From an uncultured Bacteroidales bacterium (lineage in GTDB: Bacteria; Bacteroidota; Bacteroidia; Bacteroidales; UBA932): a DNA stretch of 64,000 bases. Position 1 is the first letter of the stretch, and each line of letters opens with the position of its first letter. This document shows positions 10,522 through 19,363 of the stretch, one piece after another. The position numbers were made by a program, and so were the translations under genes. Location: the NCBI GenBank assembly GCA_947168065.1, contig CAMVKH010000006.1:62001-126000 (forward strand). The letters run 5' to 3'. The notes under the pieces are model-generated. The model ran no database searches and was not told the origin of the DNA. It worked only from the letters and a program-made list of their open reading frames with translations.

Positions 10522-12532
<2,011 letters not shown>

Positions 12533-12555
12533 CGCTCCAGCGCTCTGGTAATCAT

Positions 12556-12579
12556 GCCCGGCTTCGGCCGGGCTTTTTT
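12556..12579 (+). terminator. Rho-independent terminator of the first PUL operon
   Basis: Seven-base-pair G+C stem GCCCGGC/GCCGGGC around a TTCG tetraloop, followed by six T residues. It lies 23 bases after the esterase stop. Its T-run overlaps the stop codon of the convergent LRR gene, so the spacer between the two genes is minimal. Confidence 0.9.
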
Positions 12580-14611
12580 ATTTGAAGCAAATCGTCGAGA
12601 TGCCGGCGTCGTAGGAAAAGTTGGCGATGGTCTGCCCGGTTTTCAGCCAGATTTCTGCCAGGGATGGATTGCCTTCGCATCTAAGTTCGGACAGTTCAAG
12701 GTTATTGCTGACATCCAGAAGGGTCAATTGGTTGTCGGAACAAAGCAGATGCTCCAGGATAACATTGTGGCTTACATCTAGAGAAGAGAACTGATTGTCG
12801 CTGACATTCAATGAGATCATATAACGATGGGCAGCGAGGTCCAGGGAAGCCAGCCGGTTCGACGCGGCGTTCAAGGTGAACAGTTCCGGAATATTGGCGA
12901 TATTCAAGGCCGTCAGCTGGTTTTCCTGGCAGAGGACCGTATGAAGGGCGGTATTATGGCTGACATCCAGGGCTGCCAATTTGTTATGGCTGCAGTCCAT
13001 CTCCTTCAGCTGGGCATTCTGACTGACATCCAGGATTGTCAGTTCATTGTGGCTGCAATCCAGCCCACGAAGGAACGGCTTGTCGGAAACATCCAACTCC
13101 CGGATATGGTTGTACGAGCAAATTAAGTCTGTAAGCTTATCGTTCTCCTTGAGATTCAACTCGGTAAGCTTTCCATACGAGCCGTCTTCCTGTCCGCGGC
13201 CCAGCGTTCCGACGCAGCGCAGATAGCGTAGATTGATCAGAAGCTCCAATCCCGCAAGGGAAGCAATGTCGTCGGTGACCACCTCCAGCGCAGCGATGCG
13301 GGAAGCATCGGCCAGGGAAAGGAATCCGTCGCCGTCCGAATCATAGACACTCACCATATAAGCCTGGAAATTGGCATCGGGGAATGGCGGGATATTGTCG
13401 CATCGAATATCCTTCGCCCCATTGCAGTCAGACAAATCCAGCACCGTAAAGTGGTTACCGGTACAATACAGCGTATAGAGGAAATGGCATCCTGAGAGGT
13501 CCAGGGAGGTTAGTTCGTTGTATTCACAATCCAGATAACACAGCCGGCTCAAGCCTTTCAGGGACGTCAGTTTATTGTGCGGACAAATCAGTGTACGCAG
13601 TGCCCAATTGGGGGTGACGTCAAGTGACTGCAGGGCGTTATGTCCCACATTCAGCGTATCCAGCAACTGTTGCTGCGATATGTTCAGCAGCTCAAGCCGG
13701 TTGTTCCGGGCATTCAGGCAAATCAGGTGCCTGGCGGCGGAAACGTCGAGTTCCGTCAGTTGGCCAGAGGCTGGGCCACCGTTGCCATCGTTGGAGCCCG
13801 CGCATTCCAAATGCTTCAGGTTTACGAAGAACCGGATTCCCGACAGCGTCTGGATGGAATCGGTACAGACCACGATCGAGATGACTTCTTCCGCTTCGGC
13901 AACGGACAGGCAGCCATTCCCGTCGGTATCGAAGTTGTTCAGCAGATATCGCATGAACACAGGGTCCGGAACCGGGATGGCCGAGTCCGGATCGATGACG
14001 ATAGCCGTCTGACTGTCCTTCTTGCAGAACGCCTCTGCACGGTCCGACTGTTCAGCGGTAATGATTATTTCCTTCAGTTTCCCGCAGTTGGTAGCATCGA
14101 GCATCTCCAGACCGGGACAGGTCGTAATATCGATACGACCGAGCGGATTGCCGGAAACAGTTATCTGACGTAACGCCGGATTGTTCGACAAGTCGAGCGA
14201 CTCAATCCAGTTGTTGTCACACATCAATACGGTCAACTTCGGATTCTTGCTGATATCCAAGCTCTTCAGCCGTCCAAATCCTGGCTTCGACCCTTTGCAC
14301 GAAAGAGACGTCAGTTCCGTCATATTCCGGATTTCGCCGATATCGGCAATCCCGTCCGTATTCAGCGACAGCACCGTGATACCTTTCAGCTCTTTATTCG
14401 ATAGCACACCATTCCCGTCGAGATCAAACTGCTCCGTCAGCACGCGGGCAAAAACCGGATCGGCAATCTCCGCCGGGAGATCCTCCGGATCCACCGGCCC
14501 CGGCTCCGGCTCCTCACACGAAACCGCAAGGCTTGATGCCATCAGCCAAACAAACAGGAGCAAATGGCGGGACGCCAGCTTCTTTATAAAGTCTACAACA
14601 TGAACAGCCAT
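12578..14611 (-). CDS. Leucine-rich-repeat lipoprotein with three EF-hand loops
   Basis: Probable surface-exposed binding protein; function unknown. It has 677 residues with a lipobox ending at Cys32 (SLAVSC) and a Glu/Pro spacer. The protein is built from three modules. Each starts with a PVF.RYLL-like phrase and a calcium-type loop (DLDGNGVLSNKEL at 63-75, DTDGNGCLSVAEA at 228-240, DSDGDGFLSLADA at 424-436), then runs into LRRs of about 21 residues with the pattern L..L.C..N.L..LD.S. The EF loops have the spaced acidic residues needed for calcium. It faces the esterase operon convergently. Such LRR proteins in Bacteroidales are often adhesins or surface scaffolds, which is only an analogy here. 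Confidence 0.85.
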   Translation of the reverse strand: MAVHVVDFIKKLASRHLLLFVWLMASSLAVSCEEPEPGPVDPEDLPAEIADPVFARVLTEQFDLDGNGVLSNKELKGITVLSLNTDGIADIGEIRNMTELTSLSCKGSKPGFGRLKSLDISKNPKLTVLMCDNNWIESLDLSNNPALRQITVSGNPLGRIDITTCPGLEMLDATNCGKLKEIIITAEQSDRAEAFCKKDSQTAIVIDPDSAIPVPDPVFMRYLLNNFDTDGNGCLSVAEAEEVISIVVCTDSIQTLSGIRFFVNLKHLECAGSNDGNGGPASGQLTELDVSAARHLICLNARNNRLELLNISQQQLLDTLNVGHNALQSLDVTPNWALRTLICPHNKLTSLKGLSRLCYLDCEYNELTSLDLSGCHFLYTLYCTGNHFTVLDLSDCNGAKDIRCDNIPPFPDANFQAYMVSVYDSDGDGFLSLADASRIAALEVVTDDIASLAGLELLINLRYLRCVGTLGRGQEDGSYGKLTELNLKENDKLTDLICSYNHIRELDVSDKPFLRGLDCSHNELTILDVSQNAQLKEMDCSHNKLAALDVSHNTALHTVLCQENQLTALNIANIPELFTLNAASNRLASLDLAAHRYMISLNVSDNQFSSLDVSHNVILEHLLCSDNQLTLLDVSNNLELSELRCEGNPSLAEIWLKTGQTIANFSYDAGISTICFK

Positions 14612-14680
14612 GATCTGTTCCTTTACTGCTAATCAACCGCAATTTAATAAAAAATACAGATTCCTTGAAATATATCAACT

Positions 14681-14768
14681 CCCGTCCACGATTTCGGGCT
14701 GAAACGTGGACGGGAGCTTCTATTTTGAGGTCCCATCCACGCTGGAGCCCCAAAACGTGGACGGGATG
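14681..14768 (+). repeat. Paired-hairpin (REP-like) repeat, copy A
   Basis: Two imperfect hairpins in tandem. The first pairs CCCGTCCACG (14681-14690) with CGTGGACGGG (14705-14714); the TTTC/GAAA within the loop can extend it. The second pairs CCCATCCACG (14732-14741) with CGTGGACGGG (14756-14765), loop CTGGAGCCCCAAAA. A GAGCTTC spacer separates them. The same unit occurs in inverted orientation at 15188-15276 with GTCCAC/GTGGAC changed to GGCCAC/GTGGCC on both sides of the stems. Confidence 0.8.
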
Positions 14769-14780
14769 ATTGCTCAGGGG

Positions 14781-14912
14781 CTATTTGAACAGTTTCTGTG
14801 CGAAGGTGTTCAGATAGAGACGCCAGTTTGCCCAGACGTGGCCGCCGTCGGAGACGAAGTACTCGTGGTCGAGGCCCTGCTCGGTGAGCTTCGCATGCAT
14901 CTCCTCAGCACC
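14781..14912 (-). pseudogene. C-terminal fragment of a CE1-like esterase (19364-type)
   Basis: Read on the minus strand, this encodes GAEEMHAKLTEQGLDHEY and then the catalytic-His tail DGGHVWANWRLYLNTFAQKLFK up to a TAG. It is about 91% identical in DNA to the 3' end of the intact gene at 19364-20497. Everything upstream of this tail is missing: the sequence switches within AGCACC at 14907-14912 into the tail of a different, oppositely oriented esterase. No start codon or nucleophile remains, so it is not functional. Confidence 0.88.
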
Positions 14913-15059
14913 GACTTCCTGATCCAGGCCAACCGTGATTTCATGAAGAAGCTCGACGAGAACAAGTATCCGTACACCTTCATGGAAACCGACGGCGGCC
15001 ACATCTGGCGCAACTGGCGCATCTACCTCAGCGAGTTTGTTCCGCTGATCTTCAAATAG
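14906..15059 (+). pseudogene. C-terminal fragment of a CE1-like esterase (11318-type)
   Basis: These 154 bases match 12379-12532, the 3' end of the intact plus-strand esterase, without indels and with three mismatches by my count. They encode [16 protein letters not shown] through the catalytic-His motif DGGHIWRNW to the stop. The N-terminal three quarters, including the nucleophile, are absent. An open frame of 117 codons spans the junction with the neighbouring antisense fragment, but its first half is out-of-frame antisense sequence. Confidence 0.9.
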
Positions 15060-15073
15060 AAGAAATCCGTCCT

Positions 15074-15133
15074 GCCGGACTTCGCTCCGGCGTCCGACCG
15101 AACAGGGGTGACCGCATGGCCGCCCCTTTCTTT
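15074..15133 (+). terminator. Tandem hairpin terminator after the esterase remnant
   Basis: A first hairpin GCCGGA/TCCGGC (15074-15091) is followed by GGGGTGACC-GCAT-GGCCGCCCC (15105-15126) and a T-rich run TTTCTTT. The same two-hairpin layout, with the same GGGGTGACC arm, occurs at 19231-19289, so these are related terminator cassettes. Confidence 0.7.
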
Positions 15134-15187
15134 CATCCTCCCGTCCTGCCCGGCCTGAACGGGCCTCTCTTCGCATCGCATCTTGCG

Positions 15188-15276
15188 CCCGGCCACGCTT
15201 TAGCCCTCCAGCGTGGCCGCGCACTTCAAATTGAAGCTCCCGGCCACGAAAATGGCTGAAATCGTGGCCGGAATGC
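15188..15276 (-). repeat. Paired-hairpin (REP-like) repeat, copy B (inverted)
   Basis: Reverse-complement counterpart of the unit at 14681-14768. On the minus strand it reads hairpin GGCCACG/CGTGGCC with ATTTCAGCC in the loop, then a GAGCTTC spacer, then a second GGCCACG/CGTGGCC hairpin with loop CTGGAGGGCTAAAG. Compared with copy A the stem T-A pair has become G-C by changes on both arms, which indicates selection or copying as a folded unit. The remaining bases to 15436 hold no gene: an A+T-rich leader for the next gene. Confidence 0.8.
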
Positions 15277-15436
15277 TCGTGTTCATCGCTCTGGGTGCCA
15301 TCTCCGCGCTGACGCACAAGACTGATTGAACAAATTGCGGTTTATTAAAATGCACGAAAACGGGCGATAAATGATTTTTTTTGACGATTTTTGCCTTGTC
15401 ATAGCAGGATTCATATAGAAGTTATTCGAAACGGGA

Positions 15437-16177
15437 ATGAATTTCAGGTTATTTGGCGAAGAGAAAGCACCGACGTTGCTGTTAATTCCGGGTTTGGGAG
15501 TGTCGTATGAGATATTCCTGCCGTTAATTGAAAGGTTGAAAGACAAGTTCCGGATCATTGCCGTTGAGGTCGATGGCTTTACACTGGGTGTTCATACCCG
15601 GTTCACCTCCGTCGACAATCAGGCAGAGCAGGTAATTGCCTATGTTAAAGAACGACTCGGCGGCCATCTGGACTGTGCCTATGGCCTGTCACTGGGTGGT
15701 AAAATTTTATCCCGCGTGCTGGAACGTGACGAAGTTGTCATCGACCACGCCATTCTGGATGCAGCACCACTTTTGCCGCTGCCACAATGGCTGGTTGGGC
15801 CGCTTCGCTACTACCAGTGCGCCAATGTATGGACTTGTTATCATTGGACAGGATTCTGGCGTTGGGTGTTCCACTCACATTATTTCGATGTACTGCTGGA
15901 CGAATGCAAAAAGGTGTATCCGTTCGGCGGCGGGAGAGCGGTACTGGATGGCTACAAGTCGGTATATACCAATAAGTTGGAATTCATTCACGGGGCCGAT
16001 ATACACTATTGGTATGGCACATTGGAAGCCTTTGCCGCCAAACCGCAGGCAAGGCATCTGAAGAAGATGGATCCCAACGCGGATATCGACGTATTCCCCA
16101 AGATGAACCACGGACAATTGCTTGTTGACCATCCTGATGAGGTCGCATTACGAATTGTAAGGTATTGTGGTAAGTAA
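15437..16177 (+). CDS. Alpha/beta-fold hydrolase, A+T-richer than neighbours
   Basis: Predicted cytoplasmic hydrolase of unknown substrate, 246 residues, with no signal peptide. The N-terminal LLLIPGLG forms the oxyanion region, the nucleophile elbow is YGLSLGG (Ser about 85), and the C-terminal MNHGQLLVDHPDE supplies the catalytic His as in many small alpha/beta hydrolases. A Trp/Tyr-rich cap occupies about 115-150. Base composition and codon use (TTATTT, AATTTT, GTTAAA) are clearly more A+T-rich than the surrounding PUL genes, and the gene sits between a repeat-flanked deletion scar and a truncated exonuclease gene. Both facts suggest lateral arrival or a recombination hot spot. Confidence 0.75.
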   Translation: MNFRLFGEEKAPTLLLIPGLGVSYEIFLPLIERLKDKFRIIAVEVDGFTLGVHTRFTSVDNQAEQVIAYVKERLGGHLDCAYGLSLGGKILSRVLERDEVVIDHAILDAAPLLPLPQWLVGPLRYYQCANVWTCYHWTGFWRWVFHSHYFDVLLDECKKVYPFGGGRAVLDGYKSVYTNKLEFIHGADIHYWYGTLEAFAAKPQARHLKKMDPNADIDVFPKMNHGQLLVDHPDEVALRIVRYCGK

Positions 16178-16233
16178 GTCGATGAACTTCCTATTGTACG
16201 TAATGTTCCAGAATCCGAAAATGATTTCCGACC

Positions 16234-16311
16234 GTGAAGGTACTCGCTCCCGTCTCTTTCCGCGACACCATCCACGCCGATGCCAAAGCCATGCTTGCGC
16301 GTTATGAATGA
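16234..16311 (+). pseudogene. Possible 3' remnant of a lost gene upstream of the exonuclease fragment
   Basis: An open frame ending in TGA at 16309-16311 reads VLAPVSFRDTIHADAKAMLA followed by RYE-stop and overlaps the exonuclease ATG (16304) in the tight ATGAATGA manner typical of operons. No credible start or ribosome binding site precedes it and the frame is short. It looks like the translated tail of a formerly coupled upstream gene. I do not recognise the family. Confidence 0.35.
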
Positions 16312-16633
16312 TTTTGCGGCGATAGACTTCGAGACGGCGAACGAACAGCCCAGCAGCGTATGCAGCGTCGGCGTGGTGGTCGTGCGGGGCGGCGAGATTG
16401 TCGACTCCTTCTATTCGTTGATCCATCCGGAGCCGGAATACTATCAATGGTTCTGCCAGCGGGTGCACGGGCTGGGGCCGTGTGACACGGACGGGGCGCC
16501 GGTATTTCCTTACGTGTGGGAAAAGATTGCACCCAAGATTGAAGGCCTGCCGCTGGTGGCACATAACGCGCGTTTCGACGAGGGATGCCTCAAGGCCGTC
16601 CATCGCGTCTGGCGGGCGTTTGGAAACAAATAG
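16304..16633 (+). pseudogene. Truncated DnaQ-like 3'-5' exonuclease
   Basis: Related to DNA polymerase III epsilon/DEDD exonucleases. ExoI is present (FAAIDFETAN, with the catalytic Asp and Glu) and ExoII is present (LVAHNARFDEGCL), but the frame stops 15 residues later, so the ExoIII motif (HxAxxD) and its last metal ligand are missing. Full proteins of this kind have about 170-200 residues or more; this one has 109 from the ATG at 16304. An earlier ATG at 16280 exists, but the one at 16304 aligns with the family start. The lack of ExoIII makes exonuclease activity unlikely. Confidence 0.8.
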
Positions 16634-16635
16634 GG

Positions 16636-16666
16636 GAGGTGATTCTTGCGAATCGCCTCATTTTTT
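16636..16666 (+). terminator. Rho-independent terminator after the exonuclease fragment
   Basis: Ten-base-pair stem GAGGTGATTC/GAATCGCCTC with a TTGC loop and six T residues, starting three bases after the stop codon. The T-run leads directly into the -7 box of the next gene's promoter. Confidence 0.9.
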
Positions 16667-16675
16667 GTAACTTTG
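16646..16675 (+). promoter_or_regulatory. Bacteroidetes-type promoter for the 16724 lipoprotein gene
   Basis: TTG at 16646-16648 (inside the terminator loop), a spacer of 19, and a perfect TAnnTTTG box TAACTTTG at 16668-16675. A transcript would begin near 16682, about 40 bases before the ATG at 16724. This rules out the in-frame start at 16646. Confidence 0.7.
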
Positions 16676-16723
16676 CGAGATTTTTTAAACCAAAACAGAA
16701 TAGTAATTATCAAAACAGAAGTA

Positions 16724-17863
16724 ATGAAACGTTTTATTATGATGGGTATCGCCTGTGTCCTGTCAGCCGGCTTGTTCCTGGGCTGCTCGGACATGCGGTA
16801 TGACACTTCTGAAGGATTCGACAAGGACATCACCTTGTTTGCTGAGGAAATCAGCGTGCCCGTCGGCAGTATCGGGCCGATCACGGTCGAATCCCTCCTG
16901 TTGCAGTCCTCGATAGGAAAAATGCTGTCCGCTTTCATGACCGTGAAGGAAGACGGCTCCTTCGAACTGGCGTCCACCAATAAAGTTTTTTCCATCAATG
17001 TCCATCGGCTGGAAAAAGAAGCCGGAGACGTGAGCAACCCCTTCACCTATAAGGCCGGAGACCGCAGCGCCAGCGTCAGTGGTGTTGTCTCCATGCTGGG
17101 CTTCTTGGGCCTGAAGGCGCTGGAACAGAACGTGACGATCATGGCTACCAATCCACTGGGATCCAAGGTGCCTTTCCGGGCTACGTTCGGTCTGAACTGC
17201 GGTACCAGCTACAGCAAGTCCACGCCCCTCGACCTCAGTCTGGCCGGCATGTCGACGGCGCCCTATGCCATTCACGAATTCGCGCTTCCGGTCGAGATCC
17301 GGGACGTGGTCACCGAAGTCTCGCTGAAGTCGCTGGAGATGGATATGCCGGAGCACCCGGTGGATAAGATCTACGATGATACCCAGGGCGATGTGTTTGC
17401 GTTCAGCAGCAAGCATACTTGCAAGCTCGGTGTCGGTGAGACCTTCAGCCTCCCGTTCAAGCACACGCTCAAAGATACGATTGCGATCGGAAAGTATCAG
17501 CTGTCCGCGTGCGACGCGACCATCGAACTGGAGAACACCCTGCCGCTGGCCGTGACCATCAACAGCATCCAAGTTCTCAAGAATGTCGAAACGGACGAGG
17601 TGGATGAAAATATCACCATCACGCCTGACATTACGATTGCCGGCGGCTCTCCCAGTGCTCCGGGTGTCACGAACCTGAAACTGCATGTCGCCGCCAAGAC
17701 CGGAACCATTCCCGACATCCACGGTCTCAAGATCGATCTGGTTGTCAAGGCCCAGCCGGGCAGTGAGGGGGTCGTTCTCTCCGGCAAACAGGGTCTGTAC
17801 GTCAAGTCTTCTTCCGCCAAAGTCAGCGGCGGTATCACCATCCCTTTGAATAAAACGGAATAG
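16724..17863 (+). CDS. Lipoprotein of unknown function, beta-rich
   Basis: It has 379 residues starting at MKRFIMMGIA; this start is preferred over an ATG 78 bases upstream because it gives an immediate lipoprotein signal (LFLGC, Cys21) and lies downstream of the promoter. The mature protein is rich in alternating hydrophobic/polar beta strands, with short Thr/Ser/Asn-rich turns and no catalytic motif I can recognise. It is followed two bases later by a predicted outer-membrane beta-barrel protein, so the pair probably forms an operon and may act together at the outer membrane. I do not recognise a named family. Confidence 0.75.
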   Translation: MKRFIMMGIACVLSAGLFLGCSDMRYDTSEGFDKDITLFAEEISVPVGSIGPITVESLLLQSSIGKMLSAFMTVKEDGSFELASTNKVFSINVHRLEKEAGDVSNPFTYKAGDRSASVSGVVSMLGFLGLKALEQNVTIMATNPLGSKVPFRATFGLNCGTSYSKSTPLDLSLAGMSTAPYAIHEFALPVEIRDVVTEVSLKSLEMDMPEHPVDKIYDDTQGDVFAFSSKHTCKLGVGETFSLPFKHTLKDTIAIGKYQLSACDATIELENTLPLAVTINSIQVLKNVETDEVDENITITPDITIAGGSPSAPGVTNLKLHVAAKTGTIPDIHGLKIDLVVKAQPGSEGVVLSGKQGLYVKSSSAKVSGGITIPLNKTE

Positions 17864-17865
17864 CC

Positions 17866-19221
17866 ATGAAAAAATATCTGATAGCAACATTCGCCGCGCT
17901 CCTCTTCGTCCTTGTACCCGTGAGCGCCCAAACGTTCCAGGAAGGCTTTTTCCTGGATGGATATACGCTTGGCTTCCGTTACAATCCCGCCCTTTCCAAT
18001 GAGAGCGGCTTTATCGGCGGCGTGCAGTACAGCAACCAGAGCCGCAACAATGTCGGCGCTTCCAGCTTCCTGTACCCCACGGAAGACGGCGGCCTGGTGA
18101 CAGGCCTCCACAAAAGCATTTCAGCCGACAAGTTCCTGGGCAGCCTGCCGGACATCAGCTACTTCAACGGCGCCATCGATTTCAGCATTTTCTCATATGG
18201 CTGGCGACGGGGCGACAACTACCATACGGTCGAGGCCAGCGTCAAAGGCCTCTATGACGTATCCCTTCCCAAAGAGATCTTCCAGATCGTCAAACTGGGC
18301 ACCGGCCGGCATCAATATGACCTGAGCGGTATCCAGCTGGGTGCAAAGGCTTATGCGGAACTGGCCTACGGCTATTCCCGCCAGTTGTCCGACATCGTGT
18401 CGATAGGTGCGCGGGCCAAGCTGCTTATCGGCATCGAATCGATCCGCTATGACATCAACCGCTTCGACCTGTCTTTCACGGAAGACAGTTATGTAGCTTC
18501 CCTGGGCGCCAATCTGGACTTTACCAGCCGGATGGGCAAGTTCCGTACAGATGACGCGGATTACTTGAAACCTTTGTCCATCAGCGCCAAAGATAAACTG
18601 CACTGGCCGTCCGGCGCCGGCCTGGCCGTGGACTTCGGTGTGGTGGTGACGCCGGTCGAGGGCCTGACGATCTCCGCGTCTGCGCTGAACCTGGGCGTCC
18701 TGGTCTGGTATTATGGCAATGCCGGCCGCTCCGCTGGCACTGTCCGGTTCGACGGCTTCAAGGACCTCTCCCTCGACGATATCAAGGGTGGCAAGATCAA
18801 GGATCAGCTGACTCCGCTGAAGGATGAATTCCTGAACGCCATGCGGCTGAAGAGCGTCAGCAAACGCGTCTCCGTAGAAGCAGTGCCGTTTACCTTCAAC
18901 GCAGCTGTCAAGTATGCCATGCCCTTCTATGACGCCCTTTCCATCGGCGTATCCGGCAACTTCGTCCGCTGGAGCGGCATGTCCTACAAAGAATTCCGCG
19001 GCAGCCTCGCCTGGAACCTCTCGCGCAAGCTGGGTATTACCGGCAACATCGGCCGTGGCGACTACGGTATGGTCTGGGGTGCCGCCCTTACCGTCGGCAT
19101 CCACAAGTTCCACCTGAATGCCGGCATCCAGAACGGCTTCGGCGGCACGATCCCGTACTCCAGCACGCCCCTCAAAGCCAACAACAAATGCCTGACCGTG
19201 GGATTGACCTACGATCTGTAG
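17866..19221 (+). CDS. Predicted outer-membrane beta-barrel protein (DUF5723-like)
   Basis: It has 451 residues with a cleavable signal peptide ending VSAQ (about 22) and then a series of amphipathic strands alternating with Gly/Asn-rich turns. The N-terminal LGFRYNPALSNESGFIGGVQ resembles the start of DUF5723-type Bacteroidetes outer-membrane proteins, where a conserved Asn-Pro-Ala phrase follows the signal. The strand-rich C-terminal half ends in LTVGLTYDL, compatible with BAM recognition. It forms a two-gene operon with the lipoprotein upstream and ends at a tandem hairpin terminator. Function in the family is unknown. Confidence 0.75.
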   Translation: MKKYLIATFAALLFVLVPVSAQTFQEGFFLDGYTLGFRYNPALSNESGFIGGVQYSNQSRNNVGASSFLYPTEDGGLVTGLHKSISADKFLGSLPDISYFNGAIDFSIFSYGWRRGDNYHTVEASVKGLYDVSLPKEIFQIVKLGTGRHQYDLSGIQLGAKAYAELAYGYSRQLSDIVSIGARAKLLIGIESIRYDINRFDLSFTEDSYVASLGANLDFTSRMGKFRTDDADYLKPLSISAKDKLHWPSGAGLAVDFGVVVTPVEGLTISASALNLGVLVWYYGNAGRSAGTVRFDGFKDLSLDDIKGGKIKDQLTPLKDEFLNAMRLKSVSKRVSVEAVPFTFNAAVKYAMPFYDALSIGVSGNFVRWSGMSYKEFRGSLAWNLSRKLGITGNIGRGDYGMVWGAALTVGIHKFHLNAGIQNGFGGTIPYSSTPLKANNKCLTVGLTYDL

Positions 19222-19230
19222 TATAAAAAG

Positions 19231-19289
19231 ATGCCGGATCAGGTCCGGCATGACGAAAAAGGGGTGACCATTGCGGCCACCCCTTATTT
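19231..19289 (+). terminator. Tandem hairpin terminator
   Basis: Hairpin ATGCCGGA/TCCGGCAT (19231-19251) has A-runs on one side and T-runs when read on the other strand, so it can serve both directions. It is followed by GGGGTGACC-loop-GGCCACCCC (19261-19283) and TTATTT. From 19290 to 19363 there is only a weak inverted repeat (GGTAATGCGTTC with GAACGAATTACC). Confidence 0.75.
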
Positions 19290-19363
19290 GCGCTGAGCGG
19301 GTGGTAATGCGTTCGACGCAGCTTTTTTCGCGAGGAGAACGAATTACCAGAGCGAAGCGTCCA

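Noticed and set aside
14706-15059. Open frame of 117 codons as an intact small gene
   Set aside because: Its second half is the tail of an esterase and its first half is antisense sequence of another esterase; there is no ribosome binding site or family, so it is a deletion chimera.
19303-19348. Inverted repeat GGTAATGCGTTC/GAACGAATTACC as an attachment site or IS end
   Set aside because: It is imperfect, has a long unpaired centre, and no transposase or target duplication is seen; more likely part of the terminator region.
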